Below the pieces are notes generated by a model. The model was given only the letters and a program-made list of their open reading frames with translations. It had not been told where the DNA came from and made no database searches. 64,000 nucleotides of DNA from Magnolia sinica. Its lineage: Eukaryota > Streptophyta > Magnoliopsida > Magnoliales > Magnoliaceae. The position numbers were made by a program, and so were the translations under genes. Where the stretch lies: contig NC_080578.1 in assembly GCF_029962835.1 (NCBI RefSeq), positions 54,243,001 through 54,307,000 of the forward strand, given 5' to 3'. Of the stretch, positions 47,270 to 61,187 are shown one piece after another (positions within the stretch are counted from its first letter, which is position 1; each line of letters opens with the position of its first letter).

Positions 47270-49067
47270 TGGTGGGCTCACTTGGGAGTTGGCTGGTCGC
47301 AGGACTCAAGGTTGAGGCACAAAATCAATTGAGTACCATCTCTGGGCCCAAGTCCCTGTCATTGGCAATTTTAGTGTATGATTTTCACCAACTATTAGGA
47401 AATTTCTTTTAATCTGTTCCACAATTTCGTATTTTCTGTTGTATTATTTGGATTGAAAAAAAAAACAAAAAAAAAACAAATTCGGTGGCATCAGCCTGAT
47501 ATCCTACAATACAGTGGATGTGTGGGAACTTTACAAGTTATTTCCTGCTAACAGGTCTCTCATATAGCTGGTTTACAAAAAAGGTGTTTTGGTTCAACTT
47601 CATGTGCTGGGTTTGCGCCTGGCGGGCTGGTTCCGAATGCAGCTCGAATCAAATCAACACTGTACCCCAGGTGCCTAAATAAACCAAGAGACCGAAGTTG
47701 TACGGTTTGGCTATTTACTTGGCCATTAATTTTAGAAGATCAGGCCATCTGCAAAGGGAAGGATTTGTCCTTTTCACGAGTTCTTTTTTCCTTCAAGGAG
47801 AAAGGACCTTTAGTGAAGTACCTGATAACAATCACAGTTCAACAACAACAATATAAATAGAATGAATAATAATACATGAATTGGAAGTGCTTTATTAATA
47901 TTAACAATGATTGCTTATAATCAACTTTGATAAACACGACTGTCTATTCATCGCTTGGAAGAAAACTGGCTTCATGGGGAGACGGTTGTTTGGTCCGGGA
48001 TGGTCATCTATTCGTTGCTTGATGCGAAATTGGGCTTTATGGTGAGATGGCCAGTTCAGAGTGGATCTTTAACAATTTGTTCGAAAGTCTAGTCGAGAGA
48101 ACAGACAGTGAGAAAGTTGGTGGGATGACAATCTGATCAAAATCTTGAGAAAGTTGGTGGGGTGACAATCTGATCAAAATCTTGGAGAGGACCAGGCTCA
48201 TGGCAAGATGGTTATAATTCGACTGTCTATTCATTGCTTCCGTTGAGAGACATAGGCTTCAAGCACATAACAGGAAATCCCTACACCCTTCAATTCGAAA
48301 CTGAGCAATCCTTCCACCCATCCAACGGTGCGTTAGTGGACATTGGAAGGATAAGTAATGTAATTGGTTTATACTTTTTTAATTTTTTTAAGAAAGAGGC
48401 CAGTTTCTTATTATTTTCCCACACCTTGGGGTAGGTACATGCAACCATACCTCGGGCCAATGACGAAATCAATGAGAAATAAAAGGAGAAAAAGAGGAGA
48501 AGATGCCTGGGTGAAGGAGAATCCCACATCCCGATTTAGGAATCAGAGGGAAGATGACTAGAAGCCCAAAGGCGCATTGGCTAGCTTTAGAAGGAGGTCT
48601 TTATGATGCCTTGAAGCGAAACTGGTCTACACCTAAAGCAAGAGCTGAAGGTGTGGACCCCACGAGCATACATGTGCATCTCCTAGGAGGAGGAAGGGTC
48701 TGATAATGCAGCTAAACTCTCGCTATTATAAACTAGATACTAGCCACCTCCAATATAGGCAAAATTAAATATATAAGTGCCAAGAAAAGAGTTTGGAAGC
48801 TTTTATCCCTTGGTCCATGCTTGCCACTTTAGAGATGACTCCTCAGGTGGCTTTAGAGGAAGGGGTAAAAGGAAGAAGAGTGCGGATCTGGTGCTTCCTG
48901 GAAACAGCGAGCACCCGAATCCAATATTCCACGTCACTGCAAGTGCCACATCACCAGCTTTTTTTAATATATTAAAAAAATTTACATTTCAGGAAAAGTC
49001 TAACGTCGTTAGACGGTTTCGCTTGGAAATCGTATTGCTTACCGATCGGTGCGCACCTGCTCTTACC
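47270..49067. other. Downstream region of the MEB-like gene, no gene seen
   Basis: 47270-47470 is probably 3' UTR, ending near an A-rich run at 47457-47480; no standard AATAAA is obvious. A 37 bp tandem pair ('gagaaagttggtggg' start) lies at 48110-48184. ORFs at 48037-49148 look like chance frames: they lack family motifs and overlap each other on both strands. Confidence 0.5.
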
Positions 49068-49525
49068 GTAGTGAGTAAACTCAGTTGGGCCCACCTTGTA
49101 TGTATGTGGTCTATCCACGCCGTCCATCCGTTTTTCCATCTAATTTAAGGGGTTGAGCCCAAAATTGAAGTATATCCAGATATCAAGTGGATCATACCAC
49201 TGTAAACAGTAGGGATAATGATTTCCACCGTTGAAACCTTGCTAGGCCCCATAGTGATGTTTATTTGTCATCCAACCTGTGCATAAGATCATACAGGCAT
49301 GGATGAAGAGAAGACATAAATATAAGCTTTATCCAAGACTTTTGTAGCCCCCGAGAAATTTTCAACAGTAAACGTTCAAATCAACTGTTTCCTTTAGTGT
49401 GGTGCATTTGAACATTTTATATGTTTCATTTTTGGTCTCAAGCCTTAAAATTATATAGTAAAATTGATGGATGGAGCAGATAAAATACATAAATCATGGT
49501 GGACCCCATAGAGTTTACTCAGTAC
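49068..49525. mobile_element. 458 bp MITE with 28 bp terminal inverted repeats
   Basis: The left end 'gtagtgagtaaactcagttg' and the right end, read on the minus strand, 'gtactgagtaaactctatgg' agree at most positions. Similarity extends through 'ggcccacc' and 'ggtccacc'. The interior has 'gccgtccatccgtttttcc', 'gatgtttatttgtcatcc' and 'cttttgtagccccc'. Flanks do not show a clear target duplication. Confidence 0.7.
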
Positions 49526-49567
49526 GTTAAAGTAGTGAGTTACTCACTACGCAGTCAGCTTCCTTCT

Positions 49568-49890
49568 ATATGGGGATTCATCCACGGGTTGAGTAGCGAG
49601 ATTCACTACCAAAGTGATGTCACCTAGTTACATAGGTCCCACCATGATGTATCTTTTTTATCCACATCGTCCATCCATTTGGAGAGATCATTTTGGGGCA
49701 TGAGACGTAAAATGAATCAGATCCGAAACTCAAGTGGACCCCACCACAAAAAACAGTGGAGAGAGTCACGCCCACCATTAAAAACTTATACGGGTAACAA
49801 AACTTTTCGATCAAGCTGATATTTGTGTTTTCCCTTCTTGAATGTCTATATTAACTTAAGGTCCATTGTGATTTTTATTTAAGTTTTCAT
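49568..49890. mobile_element. Left half of a related fold-back element
   Basis: This starts 'ggggattcatccacgggttg' and continues in parallel with the complete element beginning at 49891: 'gtgatgtca..tagtta', 'ggtcccaccatg', 'tttggagagatcatttt', 'gatcaagctgatatttgtg'. It stops where the next copy starts, so it is truncated. Confidence 0.6.
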
Positions 49891-50444
49891 ATGGGGATTC
49901 AGTGCACAGGTTGAGTAGTGAGACTCGCTACTAAAGTGATGTCATGTAGTTATGTCGGTCCCACCATGGTGTATGTTTTGTATCCACACAGTCCATCTAT
50001 TTGGAGAGATCATTTTAGGGCATGAGCCAAAGAATGAATCAGATCAAAAACTTGAGTGGACCCCACCACAGAAAACAGTGAAGAGAGTACACTCACCATT
50101 AAAAACTTCTAAGGGCCACAAAAGTTTAAGATCAAGCTAATATTTATGTTTTTGCTTCTTTAATATCTGTGTTAACTTATGAAAAGGTTAGATCAGAAAT
50201 AAACATCACGGTGGACCTTAGGAAGGCTTCAACGGTGGACATTACTCTCCTCACTATTTTCTATGGTGGGATTCACTCCAGCTTTGGATCTACCTCATTC
50301 TTTTGATCATGCCCTAAATGATCTCTCCAAATGGATGTACAGTGTGGATACAACACATACATCATGGTAGGCCCCACAGAACTTGGTGGCTTCACTTCAG
50401 TAGCAAGTCTAACTACTCAACATGTCGGTAGCTAATCCGCCTCC
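49891..50444. mobile_element. 554 bp fold-back MITE
   Basis: The two halves are long imperfect inverted repeats of more than 200 bp. The left arm has 'ggttgagtagtgagactcgc' and 'tttggagagatcattttagg'. The right arm has the inverse of 'tgttgagtagttagacttgc' and 'tttggagagatcatttaggg'. The arms meet near 50160-50200. The element is non-coding, and single-stranded copies or read-through RNA would form a long hairpin. Confidence 0.75.
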
Positions 50445-52243
<1,799 letters not shown>

Positions 52244-52389
52244 ATATTCTATCTGAGATAAGAATCATATATTTTTGGTCGCCGGTGAGGTTTTTTTTTT
52301 AGGTCACAAAGACCCAAATGAAGAGAATACAAATATCAACTTGATCCAAAACTTTTGTAGCCACCAAGAAGCTTTTATATGGTGGGCAT

Positions 52390-53967
52390 CCAATCACCCC
52401 GTCATTTTGTCTGATAATCCCGTAATTTTGTCTCATGAAACCCCATCACTTGTCCTATAATCCTTGCATTCTGTTTAATGGAACTAGGTCACTTTGTCTG
52501 ACAATCATGCTATTTAGTAGAACGATGTCATTTTTTTCGATAGCCTATTACTTTGTTTAGTAGAACCCATCACTTTCTCCAATAACCCCATCACTTTGTC
52601 TCACAACCTCGTCACTTTGCCTATTAAAACACAGTTACTTTGCCTATTGAAACACCATCACTTTGTCCAACAACCTCATCACTTGTATTATGGAACCCCG
52701 TTACTTTGTCTACTAGAACCTTGTCACTTTGTCCAATAATCCCATCACTTTATCTAATGGAACCCATCACTTTTCCAACAACCTTGTCACTTTGTCTAGT
52801 GGAACTCCGTCAATTTGTCCGCCAACCTTGTCACTTAATCCTGTGGAACCCCATCAATTTGTCGGCCAACCCCATCACTTAATCCTCTAGAATTCTGTCA
52901 CTTTGTTGAGCAATCTCATCACTTTACTTAGTAGAACTCTATCACTTTATTTAGGGAAACCCTGTCACTTTGTTAAGCAATCTCACCACTTTACCTAGTA
53001 GAACCTTGTCACTTAATTTAATGAAACTTTATCACTTTGTCTGGCTACCTTGTCACTTTATCTAATAGAACCATATCACTTTGTTTAGTGGAACTACATC
53101 ACTTTGTCCGCCAATCCTTTCACTTTATCTAATGGAACCCCGTCACTTTGTCTAGCAAACACCTCACATTGTCAAGTGGAACCTTGTCACTTTGTCTATT
53201 AATCTGGTCACTTTTTCCGGTGGAACTCTATCACTTTATCTGATAACCTTGTCACTGTGAAAATAGAACCAATTCACTTTATCCAAAATTTGTTACTTTG
53301 TCTAGTGGAACCCTGTCACTTTGTCTGACAATCCTGTCACTTTTTCTAGTAGAACCCTATTATTTTGTCCAACAACCTTACAGCTTTGCATAGTTGAACC
53401 CCCGTCACTTTGTCCGACAATCCAATCACTTTTTCTAGTAGAACTCGAACATTTTATCCCACAACCCTAGGGCTTTTCATAGTTGAATCCCCTGTCACTT
53501 TACTTAGTAGAATCCTATTACTAATTTGTCTAGCAACCTTGTCACTTTATCTAGCAACCTGTTACTTTATTTAGTGAAACTTCGTTACTTTTGTCGGTAA
53601 CTCAATCATTTTGCTTATTGAATCCCATCAGTTTGTCTAATAGAACTCCGTCAATTTGTTTAATGGAATAATGTCATTTTGCTTGACAATCTTATACTTT
53701 GTCTAATGGAACTCCATGACTTGTCCGTGAACCCTTTGTGGAACCCTATCATTATGTCCGACAAACCCATCACTTTACCCATTGGAACCCTATCATTAAG
53801 CATAGTTTTCAGGAACAATTTATAATGAATAATTTTCATGGTAATAAGAAAATTCAACATGGGCCGTAAATCATGTGGGGCCACTGACAATATAGACCAT
53901 TCATTGTCGATAATTTTTTCTTAATCATTAGACAAAGTAATGAAATTCATTGGACAAAGTGACAGGG
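52390..53967. repeat. Degenerate ~22-23 bp minisatellite, 'cactttgtc' core, with inverted tail
   Basis: 'cactttgtc' or a variant recurs about every 22-23 bp from 52390 to about 53790. Two spacers tend to alternate, 'tagtggaacccc' and 'cgacaacc', giving a ~45 bp dimer. At 53930-53967 the core appears inverted ('gacaaagtgac'). The minus-strand chromovirus LTR starts right after 'acaaagtgacaggg', so that element inserted into this array. ORFs here are artefacts. Confidence 0.9.
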
Positions 53968-56900
53968 TGTAATGCCCTGAAATTTGGGGGTCGAGCATAA
54001 CTCAGCTCCCGAGTTCCAAAACATCACTTATGCAACATATTTAATGATGGATGTATGTTGTCTGTAGTAGTGCATAAAACATGGAATAGATTAATCCAAA
54101 ACACAGATATAATTCAGGGATAAGTGAAGAAAGCAAGCGGAAGACTTATAGAAATATATGTATACAAGTGCAAATCCCTGAAGTACATATACATACCAGG
54201 TCGTAATGAAAGTGTTACTTATCAAAATTACAAGTAATAGATTACATCATTTAATTCTCAAAAATAATCCCGCACATCAGAACAAGGCTTGCTAGAACCC
54301 GTCTGAAAACTGCATATAAGAGAAAGCAGCCTCATCATCATCCATCTCCCGATCTGCCTCAGAAGTCGCATCAACATCTGCAACATCAGAACCTAAGACA
54401 GAGTCTGGTGGGTGTTTAACACCACCCCAAAACGTGGGAGTGAGTGATCAACTCAGTGGAACAATAAGGCATTGGTTAACATGTTATCAGTTCAATCAAG
54501 CAGTAATGATAAAGCAGAATAAGTAAACAAGTCCTAAGTACTCTTGTTAATGCAAGGATGTATGCAGAATGATGTGTGCCCTCACGTGTACACCCTCAGC
54601 GTCTTCATCTTACGTTACGCATGACACCACCTCAAAGTGCGCCACGTCTACAAAGTACATGCAAATGCGGTGCATGAATATGATTACCAAGTTATTATTA
54701 GTCCTTTTCATACAGCAGGATTGGGAAGCTAAGATACCTTCCTCATATCACCATCCAAACAGTGATCCATTCTAGAGTCGTCAGTCCTAGTCATCTCATA
54801 CGATCATATGGTTTGAGGTCGTAGCAAAGGGCTCATCACCAATCAATGCACGCCTATCATGCCTTCATTACTACACCAAGGCTCGTCACCTCAATGCGGT
54901 ATCCAGGCATGCTCGAGGTCACTACAAAGGGCTCGTCACCAATCAATGTAGGCCGACAACACGAATATAGTGTCCCATACCACCATAATTGGCTCACGAG
55001 TTTGGTTGCTCACTGGTCACTACGGGGAGGCTCGTCACCCCAGCGTAGGCCGACAGCTCGACCACGGTGTCCCATACCACCATGTCCGGCTCATGAGTCT
55101 TAGCGGATCAAGGTACCATGGTTAATAGGATTTCAACGGTAAGTTTAGTACCCTAGATTAAAGCAGTAGTATCCATACATGGTGAACATACATCGGACAA
55201 TCGGGTTACTTGATGACTCGACTAGCACGAGCGCACGTTGGGTTGAACGACATAGAGTGCGCAAACACTCCGCGTGGCCAAACCACTGTCGCCAACTCTA
55301 ATACGGCTTAGGTTCGTCTAATACGTCCTACGTGGCGAAAGCAACCTCAGCCACGATCTTAAGGCCGATTGCCGATTTCCTGGACTAATGCATAGTCCCA
55401 CACACATTACACAACCACAGATATTCGTATTGAATGTAGAACAGTAAAGGAACAACAACTTCAATCATGTGGTACTCAAGCATTTGAAGAATATCAACTT
55501 AACATAATTGTAAGCATAAGTAATGCTTGAACTTAACAACAAGGAATGTAACTAGCAAGAAGGAAATCATACACGCTAGTGGGAGAGTTGAGAATCGCTC
55601 CTCAATGCCCATACTAGGTGGAAACATCACGCTGTAGATCATTCAGACATTTCTACAAACACTTAGAATACATAATACAACATATATGACGTATGTTGAG
55701 ATACACACATTTAGACAATTCCTTTTACCAAGGAGTTGTCATACATACATCTAGCATACATACATGACAAATAATCATGGCAATCACATGTTCATATTTT
55801 AAACGCATAGGGTACTTTATACATACACATAGAATACACAAGACTCAATATAACACATGCATATCAGGAACGCAAAGTAAACACAACATTTGGCATGTGA
55901 AATCTCATCCATAACAAGAATAAATCATTCACTGGCATTAAAAGCCTTGAAAACCATAACCTATACACTTAAAGTCCACACCTTAAGCTAGAAAAGAACA
56001 CCGAACTAATTTCAGACGAGTTGTCTTTGTCAACAGCGATAGAATACCCTAAAGCAAGAATAGAAATGAGATACAACAACACCAAGACTATTCTAAGCTC
56101 TAACATAGATTAGGGTTAGGTTAACTTACCCAAAGATGAACTCAGAATCGTCAGAATAACGATTCAAAGTGAAGGTTCAAGGATGAAGAAGAACAAGAAA
56201 GAATCTAGGATGATTCACCAACTTCTCTCTCACTTTCTCTCTCTTTTCCACTCTCTTTCCAAGCTAGGGTTAGAGAAAATTCGTATGGAAAAGAGAGCTA
56301 GGGTTTCAAGGACTATAAATAGGCCTAACATTGATGAAAATAACCCTAGGGCCAAGGTATACTTAGGGTATAACCAAAACCTGCCTCTCGCGATCCAACG
56401 AAGAACTTCTGGTGGGCCGAATGCCACGAAAGGTCGGAGTTAAGCTCACTGACCATGGATCTAGGTCAAGCTGAGTTTTCGTACCAACCAGATCTTCAGA
56501 TCAGCCGTGGCGGACCACACACAATTCAATGGTCACAGAATCTTGATCAGGTCCACAAGCATAAGGACATGCCTGGGCCACCTTCCCTGATCAGAGGGTG
56601 AAATTAGGTCAGAATCCAACGGTCAGATTGCTTAAAATCATCGCGCAAGCGACACGACTCAGATTTCATAAAGTCACATTTACTTTCCAACCGTTCTCAC
56701 ACTCTTCACTCCAGACTCAATCAAATCGATCCAGAACATCACATGGACTTGATTTTCGAGGTGATGGTCAATCCCAACATGGTGACCGCAACAGCCTAAG
56801 ATCATCGCTATCGGACTTCCGACGCGCGGTCCAGGTTCAATCCAGAACTTCCAAAAATTCTCCAGAACAACTGGATTTAGCGATGGATCCCAGATTTCAG

Positions 56901-57053
56901 AGTAACATAGCGCTAACTAATCTACAAGTTTTGAGTCATGCAGATCTAATTTAAAGTGATTGATGCAATTTCACAAGCAATCGAGTATAGCGCTAATTAT
57001 CCCAAAAACAACTACTAAGGAAAGATTAGCACAAAAATTCCCGGGTCATTACA
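53968..57053 (-). mobile_element. 3' LTR of Tekay/Del-type chromovirus
   Basis: The plus strand starts TGTAATGCCCTG and ends 'cgggtcattaca', 3086 bp. The start repeats at 63298 after the PBS. The first 700 bases of both copies agree closely, with scattered transitions and a 7 bp insertion here at about 54058. Adjacent inside is a PPT. LTR promoter and terminator activity would run on the minus strand. ORFs inside are chance frames. Confidence 0.92.
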
Positions 57054-57072
57054 ATCTACCCCCCTTAAAGAA
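57054..57072 (-). other. Polypurine tract
   Basis: On the minus strand 'ctttaaggggggtagat' directly precedes the LTR start TGTAATGACC. This is the plus-strand priming site for element DNA synthesis. Confidence 0.85.
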
Positions 57073-57089
57073 AATTTCATCCTCAAAAT

Positions 57090-60000
57090 TCATACCTTCT
57101 CATATTCCTTAAGGATCTGAGGGTAGCTTTTTCTGACCTCAGCTTCAGATTCCCAAGTAGCCTCTTCTTCACTATGATGCGTCCATAGTACCTTCACAAG
57201 AGGGATAACCTTGCTACGCAATACCTGCTCCTTCTTGTTGAGAATATGCGTTGGTCACAGTACATAAGTGGCATCCTCACTCAACTGCACTTGCTCCCAA
57301 CTGATAATATGCGAAGGATCAGGAACATACTTCTTCAGCATAGAAACATGAAATACTTTATGCACGCCCGCAAGAGGTGTGGGCAAAGCAAGGCGATATG
57401 CTACCGCTCCCACTCGATCTAGAACTTGAAATGGACCAATAAATCTCTGCGTCAGCTTCCTCTTCTTACCGAATCGCAGAATTTCCTTCATAGGAGAGAC
57501 CTTCAGAAAAACATGGTCTCCAACCTCAAACTCAAGCCGTCGATGCCTCGTATCAGCATAACTCTTCTGCCTACTCTGGGCTGTCAGGAGTCGACGTCGA
57601 ATGATGTCAACTTTCTCTGAGGTCACCTGCACCAATTCCGGGCCAAGCAAACTACACTCGCCAATTTCTGCCCAGCAATATGGTGCTCTGCACGAGCGAC
57701 CATACAACACCTCATAGGGAGCCATGCCGATACTCGCCTGGAAACTGTTATTATACGCGAACTCTGCATACTGAAGACAATCATCCAAACTGTCCTTGAA
57801 ATCCAAAACACAAGCTCGCAACATGTCTTCCAGGACCTGATTCACGCGCTCCGTCTACCCATCTGTTTGCGGATGAAACGCGGTGCTGAACTTCAGTTTC
57901 ACACCCATCGCTTCCTGAATACGTGTCCAAAAGATAGATGTAAAACACATATCTCTATCAGACACAATCTCCAAGGGAACTCCATGCAGACGTACTATCT
58001 CCTTGATATACAACCTAGCCAACTTGTCTGCAGAGTTAGTGACTCTGATCGGTAAGAAATGCGCCGACTTCGTTAATCGGTCGACGATCACCCAAATAGA
58101 GTCATATCCCTTCCTCGTTCTCGGCAACCTAAAAATAAAATACATAGAGATGAAGTCCCACTTCCATTCAGCTATGGGCATGGGCTGCAGCAACCCAGGA
58201 GGTCGGCGATGCTCTGCCTTGACCTGCTGGCACGTGAGACAACGAGAAACAAATTCAGCAATCTGGACCTTCATATTGTCCCACCAATAAGATCTCTTCA
58301 TATCCTGATACATCTTCGTGCTACCTGGATGCATCGCAAGCTTAGAACTATAGGATAACTCGAGAACATCCCGTCTCAAGTCAGGGATGTCAGGAACACA
58401 TAACCGGCCACGAAAACGTAGGCCCCCATCAGAACTAATACTCCAGTTGGAGTTCTCATCTGTACCAACCCGCTTCCTCATATTCACCAAAAGCTCATCA
58501 TTTGCCTGAGCTGCAACGATCCTCTCGTCGATAAGGGGCTGTACACGAATATGTGCGATAATTTCATACGGCTCAACCACCGTAAGCTTCTGCTCAAAAT
58601 CTCGCACGAACTCTAACATATCCCACTCTACTATCATCAGCGGAGCCGCAAACTCAATAACCTTCTTGCGACTTAGCGCATCTGCCACAAGGTTCGCCTT
58701 ACCCAGATGGTAAGAAACATCGAACTTAAAGTCCTTCAATGTTTTCATCCATCGGCACTGCCTCCTATTCAAGTCACGCTGCGTGAAAATATACTTAAGG
58801 CTCTTGTGGTCGCAAAAGAGCTCGAACTCCTCACCATAGAGGTAATGTCTCCAAAGCTTTAATGCGAACATGACAGCTGCTAACTACAGGTCGTGCGTAG
58901 GGTAATTCTCTTCGTGTTTCCTCAACTGATGCGAAGCATAAGCAATCACCATGTCCTTCTGTATAAGGATACAACCCAGGCCAACGCGAGAGGCGTCAGT
59001 ATAAATAATATACTTAACCCCTTGCTCTGGCAATACTAGTATAGGGGCGGACGTCAACTTGTCCTTCAGCTCCAGAAAGGACTCATTCCAAGCAAACTTC
59101 AAATCTTTCTGTGTCAGCTGCGACAACGGTCTGGCAATCTTCGAGAAGTCTTGAATGAAGCGTCGATAATAGCCTGCAAGACCCAGAAAACTCCTTACCT
59201 CAGTAACTGAACCAGGCTGCTTCCAGTCTTGCACTGCAACTACCTTGGCAAGATCGACGGCTATCCCTTCCTTGGACACCACATGTCCCAGGAACTTGAC
59301 TTCCTCTTTCCAGAAATCACACTTCTTGAATTGCGCAAAAAGCTGATTCTTCCTAAGAGTATCCAAAACTGCTCTTAAGTGCTCCTCGTGCTCTGCCCGA
59401 CTCGCCGAATATATCAAGATGTCATCGATAAAGACAATGACGAATCAGAACAAGAATGGCCGAAACACTCTGTTCATCAGATCCATGAACACGGCCGGTG
59501 CATTCGTAAGACCGAACGATATCACAAGGAACTCATAATGACCGAAGCTAGTCCTGAAAGCGGTCTTCTGCATGTCCCCATCCTTGACGCGCAACTGATG
59601 ATACCCTGACTGCAGATCAACCTTCGACAAGTACTGTGCCCCCTTCAATTGATCAAACAGATCATCAATCCTGGGCAAAGGGTACTTATTCTTCACAGTT
59701 ACTAAATTCAACCTGCGATAATCAATACACAATCGCAAGGAACCATCCTTCTTCTTCACAAACAAAACAGGTGCTCCCTAAGGAGACACACTAGGCCGAA
59801 TAAAACTCAAATCCAGCAAACCATCTATCTGCTTCCTCAACTCCTCTATTTCACTTGGAGGCATACGATAGGTGGGTAATGAAATGGGCGCCGCACCAGG
59901 CATGAGGTCGATAGCAAAATCAATCTCACGTTGAGGAGGTAATCCAGGAATTGACTCAAACACATCTTTAAACTCCCGAACTACTGACGTGCTAACTAAC

Positions 60001-60137
60001 ACCGATTCAGCCATACTCTCCAACAGAGAAGAATAATAATCAATACGAAGAGGGTAACTGACCTGAACTGGAAAAGTAACAGTCTCGCCCTCAGGTCCAT
60101 GGATTGTCACTGATCTAGCTTTACAATCAATTTTAGC
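57090..60137 (-). pseudogene. Chromovirus pol: RT, RNase H, integrase and chromodomain (stop codons)
   Basis: A single minus-strand frame runs the whole length, broken by stops near 59778, 59445, 58884, 57855 and 57255. RT (from about 59765) has [32 protein letters not shown] and the catalytic FIDDILIYS. RNase H follows at about 59010 ([12 protein letters not shown]). The integrase zinc finger includes HPG..KM and CLTCQQVK near 58300. The core has IVDRLTKSAHFLP, ISDRD-like VSDRD and QTDG-stop-TER. The first catalytic Asp is replaced by Tyr (ISMYF where ISMDF is usual). The C-terminus has HVSMLKKYVPDPSH and then a chromodomain with IPLVKVLW and EATWE. These ends indicate the Tekay/Del chromovirus lineage. 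Protease is missing upstream. No function remains. Confidence 0.92.
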
Positions 60138-60897
60138 TCGCATCCTCATCAGCTGATTGCCCAGGATCAAAGGAACATACCGACCCAGCTCAGTGAACCG
60201 GTTCTCATACTCCGTCACCGACAACCCTCCCTAGCGGAGGCGAAGGAACTCATTCTCCTTCTCATGTTGGTACGTAATTGGAAAATACTTCTTATGGAAG
60301 CGTGCCTCAAACGCCTGCCACGACCACACAAAACCTTCCTCGACAGTGCGAAGAACACTGTCCCACCACAGACTGGCCTCTTCTCAAACATGAAGGAGGC
60401 AAGCTCAACCTGCTCAACCTCTGAACAATGCAGCGGTCTCAACATCTTAGAGATGCGGTCGATCCAATACTCGGCCTCCTCGGGTCTATGAGAACCCGCA
60501 AATGTAGGAGGTCGTAAGCGCTGGAATCGCTCAAAAGTGTCGCTGCACTGGCGCTCCCAGATGGAGGCATAGGTGAAGCAGGTGGAGTCGCCCCCACTGA
60601 CTGAGCAAAGATGCTAGCCATGGAAGAGAGGAACTCCTGCTACTGCTGCTGGTGCTGCTACTACTACTGCATCAACAACATCATCTGCTCAAACCTATCA
60701 GTAGGCGGAGTAGATGAAGGTGCACGTCTCGACTCAGGAACCGAGGGCGTGACTGGAGGAGCCATAGGTGTCGGCCCAACACCAGCATGAGACGGGCCCG
60801 CCTGTGGATCCGTCTGGCTATCGATCAAGGGAGGAACCCCAGTAAGCGACTCAACCAAAGAGAGACGGGCCGAAGTCTTTGAACCCTTAGGAGGCAT
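60138..60897 (-). pseudogene. Chromovirus gag, frameshifted and 3'-truncated by deletion
   Basis: The start MPPKGSKTS at 60897 leads to a Pro/Thr/Ser-rich N-terminus and a Gln run in which four of the CAG codons are TAG. The capsid-like part reads RLRPPTFAG, EEAEYWIDRISKMLRP and VELASFMFE, then LWWDSVLRTV, FHKKYFP and YENRFTELGRYVP. These lie in three different frames, so at least two frameshifts exist (about 60520 and 60375). At about 60140 the gag reading GNQLMRM runs in frame straight into RAKIDCKA, which normally lies after the protease. The rest of capsid, the zinc knuckle and the protease active site are deleted. Confidence 0.88.
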
Positions 60898-61187
60898 CCC
60901 TACATTCAACAGAGGATGCAACCTGTCAGATTCTACGTCCACATAATCCATCCACACAACATTCACAGCACAACTCCAAAGATAAACAACATGCATTCCA
61001 TTAATCAAAATCGTCGCAATACAAGTAGTGCAGCATTACATGAATCACGACTAGGAAAGCATGTGAACAACAACATCTAACACTTCAAACAACCACAACA
61101 ACTACAAACAATACCAACAACAAAGCCAATAACGGCTACACACAAAAAGAAAACAACAAACAAAGCAAAGGACGACCACAACGATAG

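Noticed and set aside
48777-49148. 123-codon ORF downstream of the MEB-like gene
   Set aside because: It has no family motif, ends inside a MITE and has no splice or promoter support.
52640-52882. 80-codon ORF rich in Pro/Ser/Leu
   Set aside because: It is translation of the 'cactttgtc' minisatellite.
57426-58290. Plus-strand ORFs over pol
   Set aside because: They are shadows of the minus-strand integrase frame.
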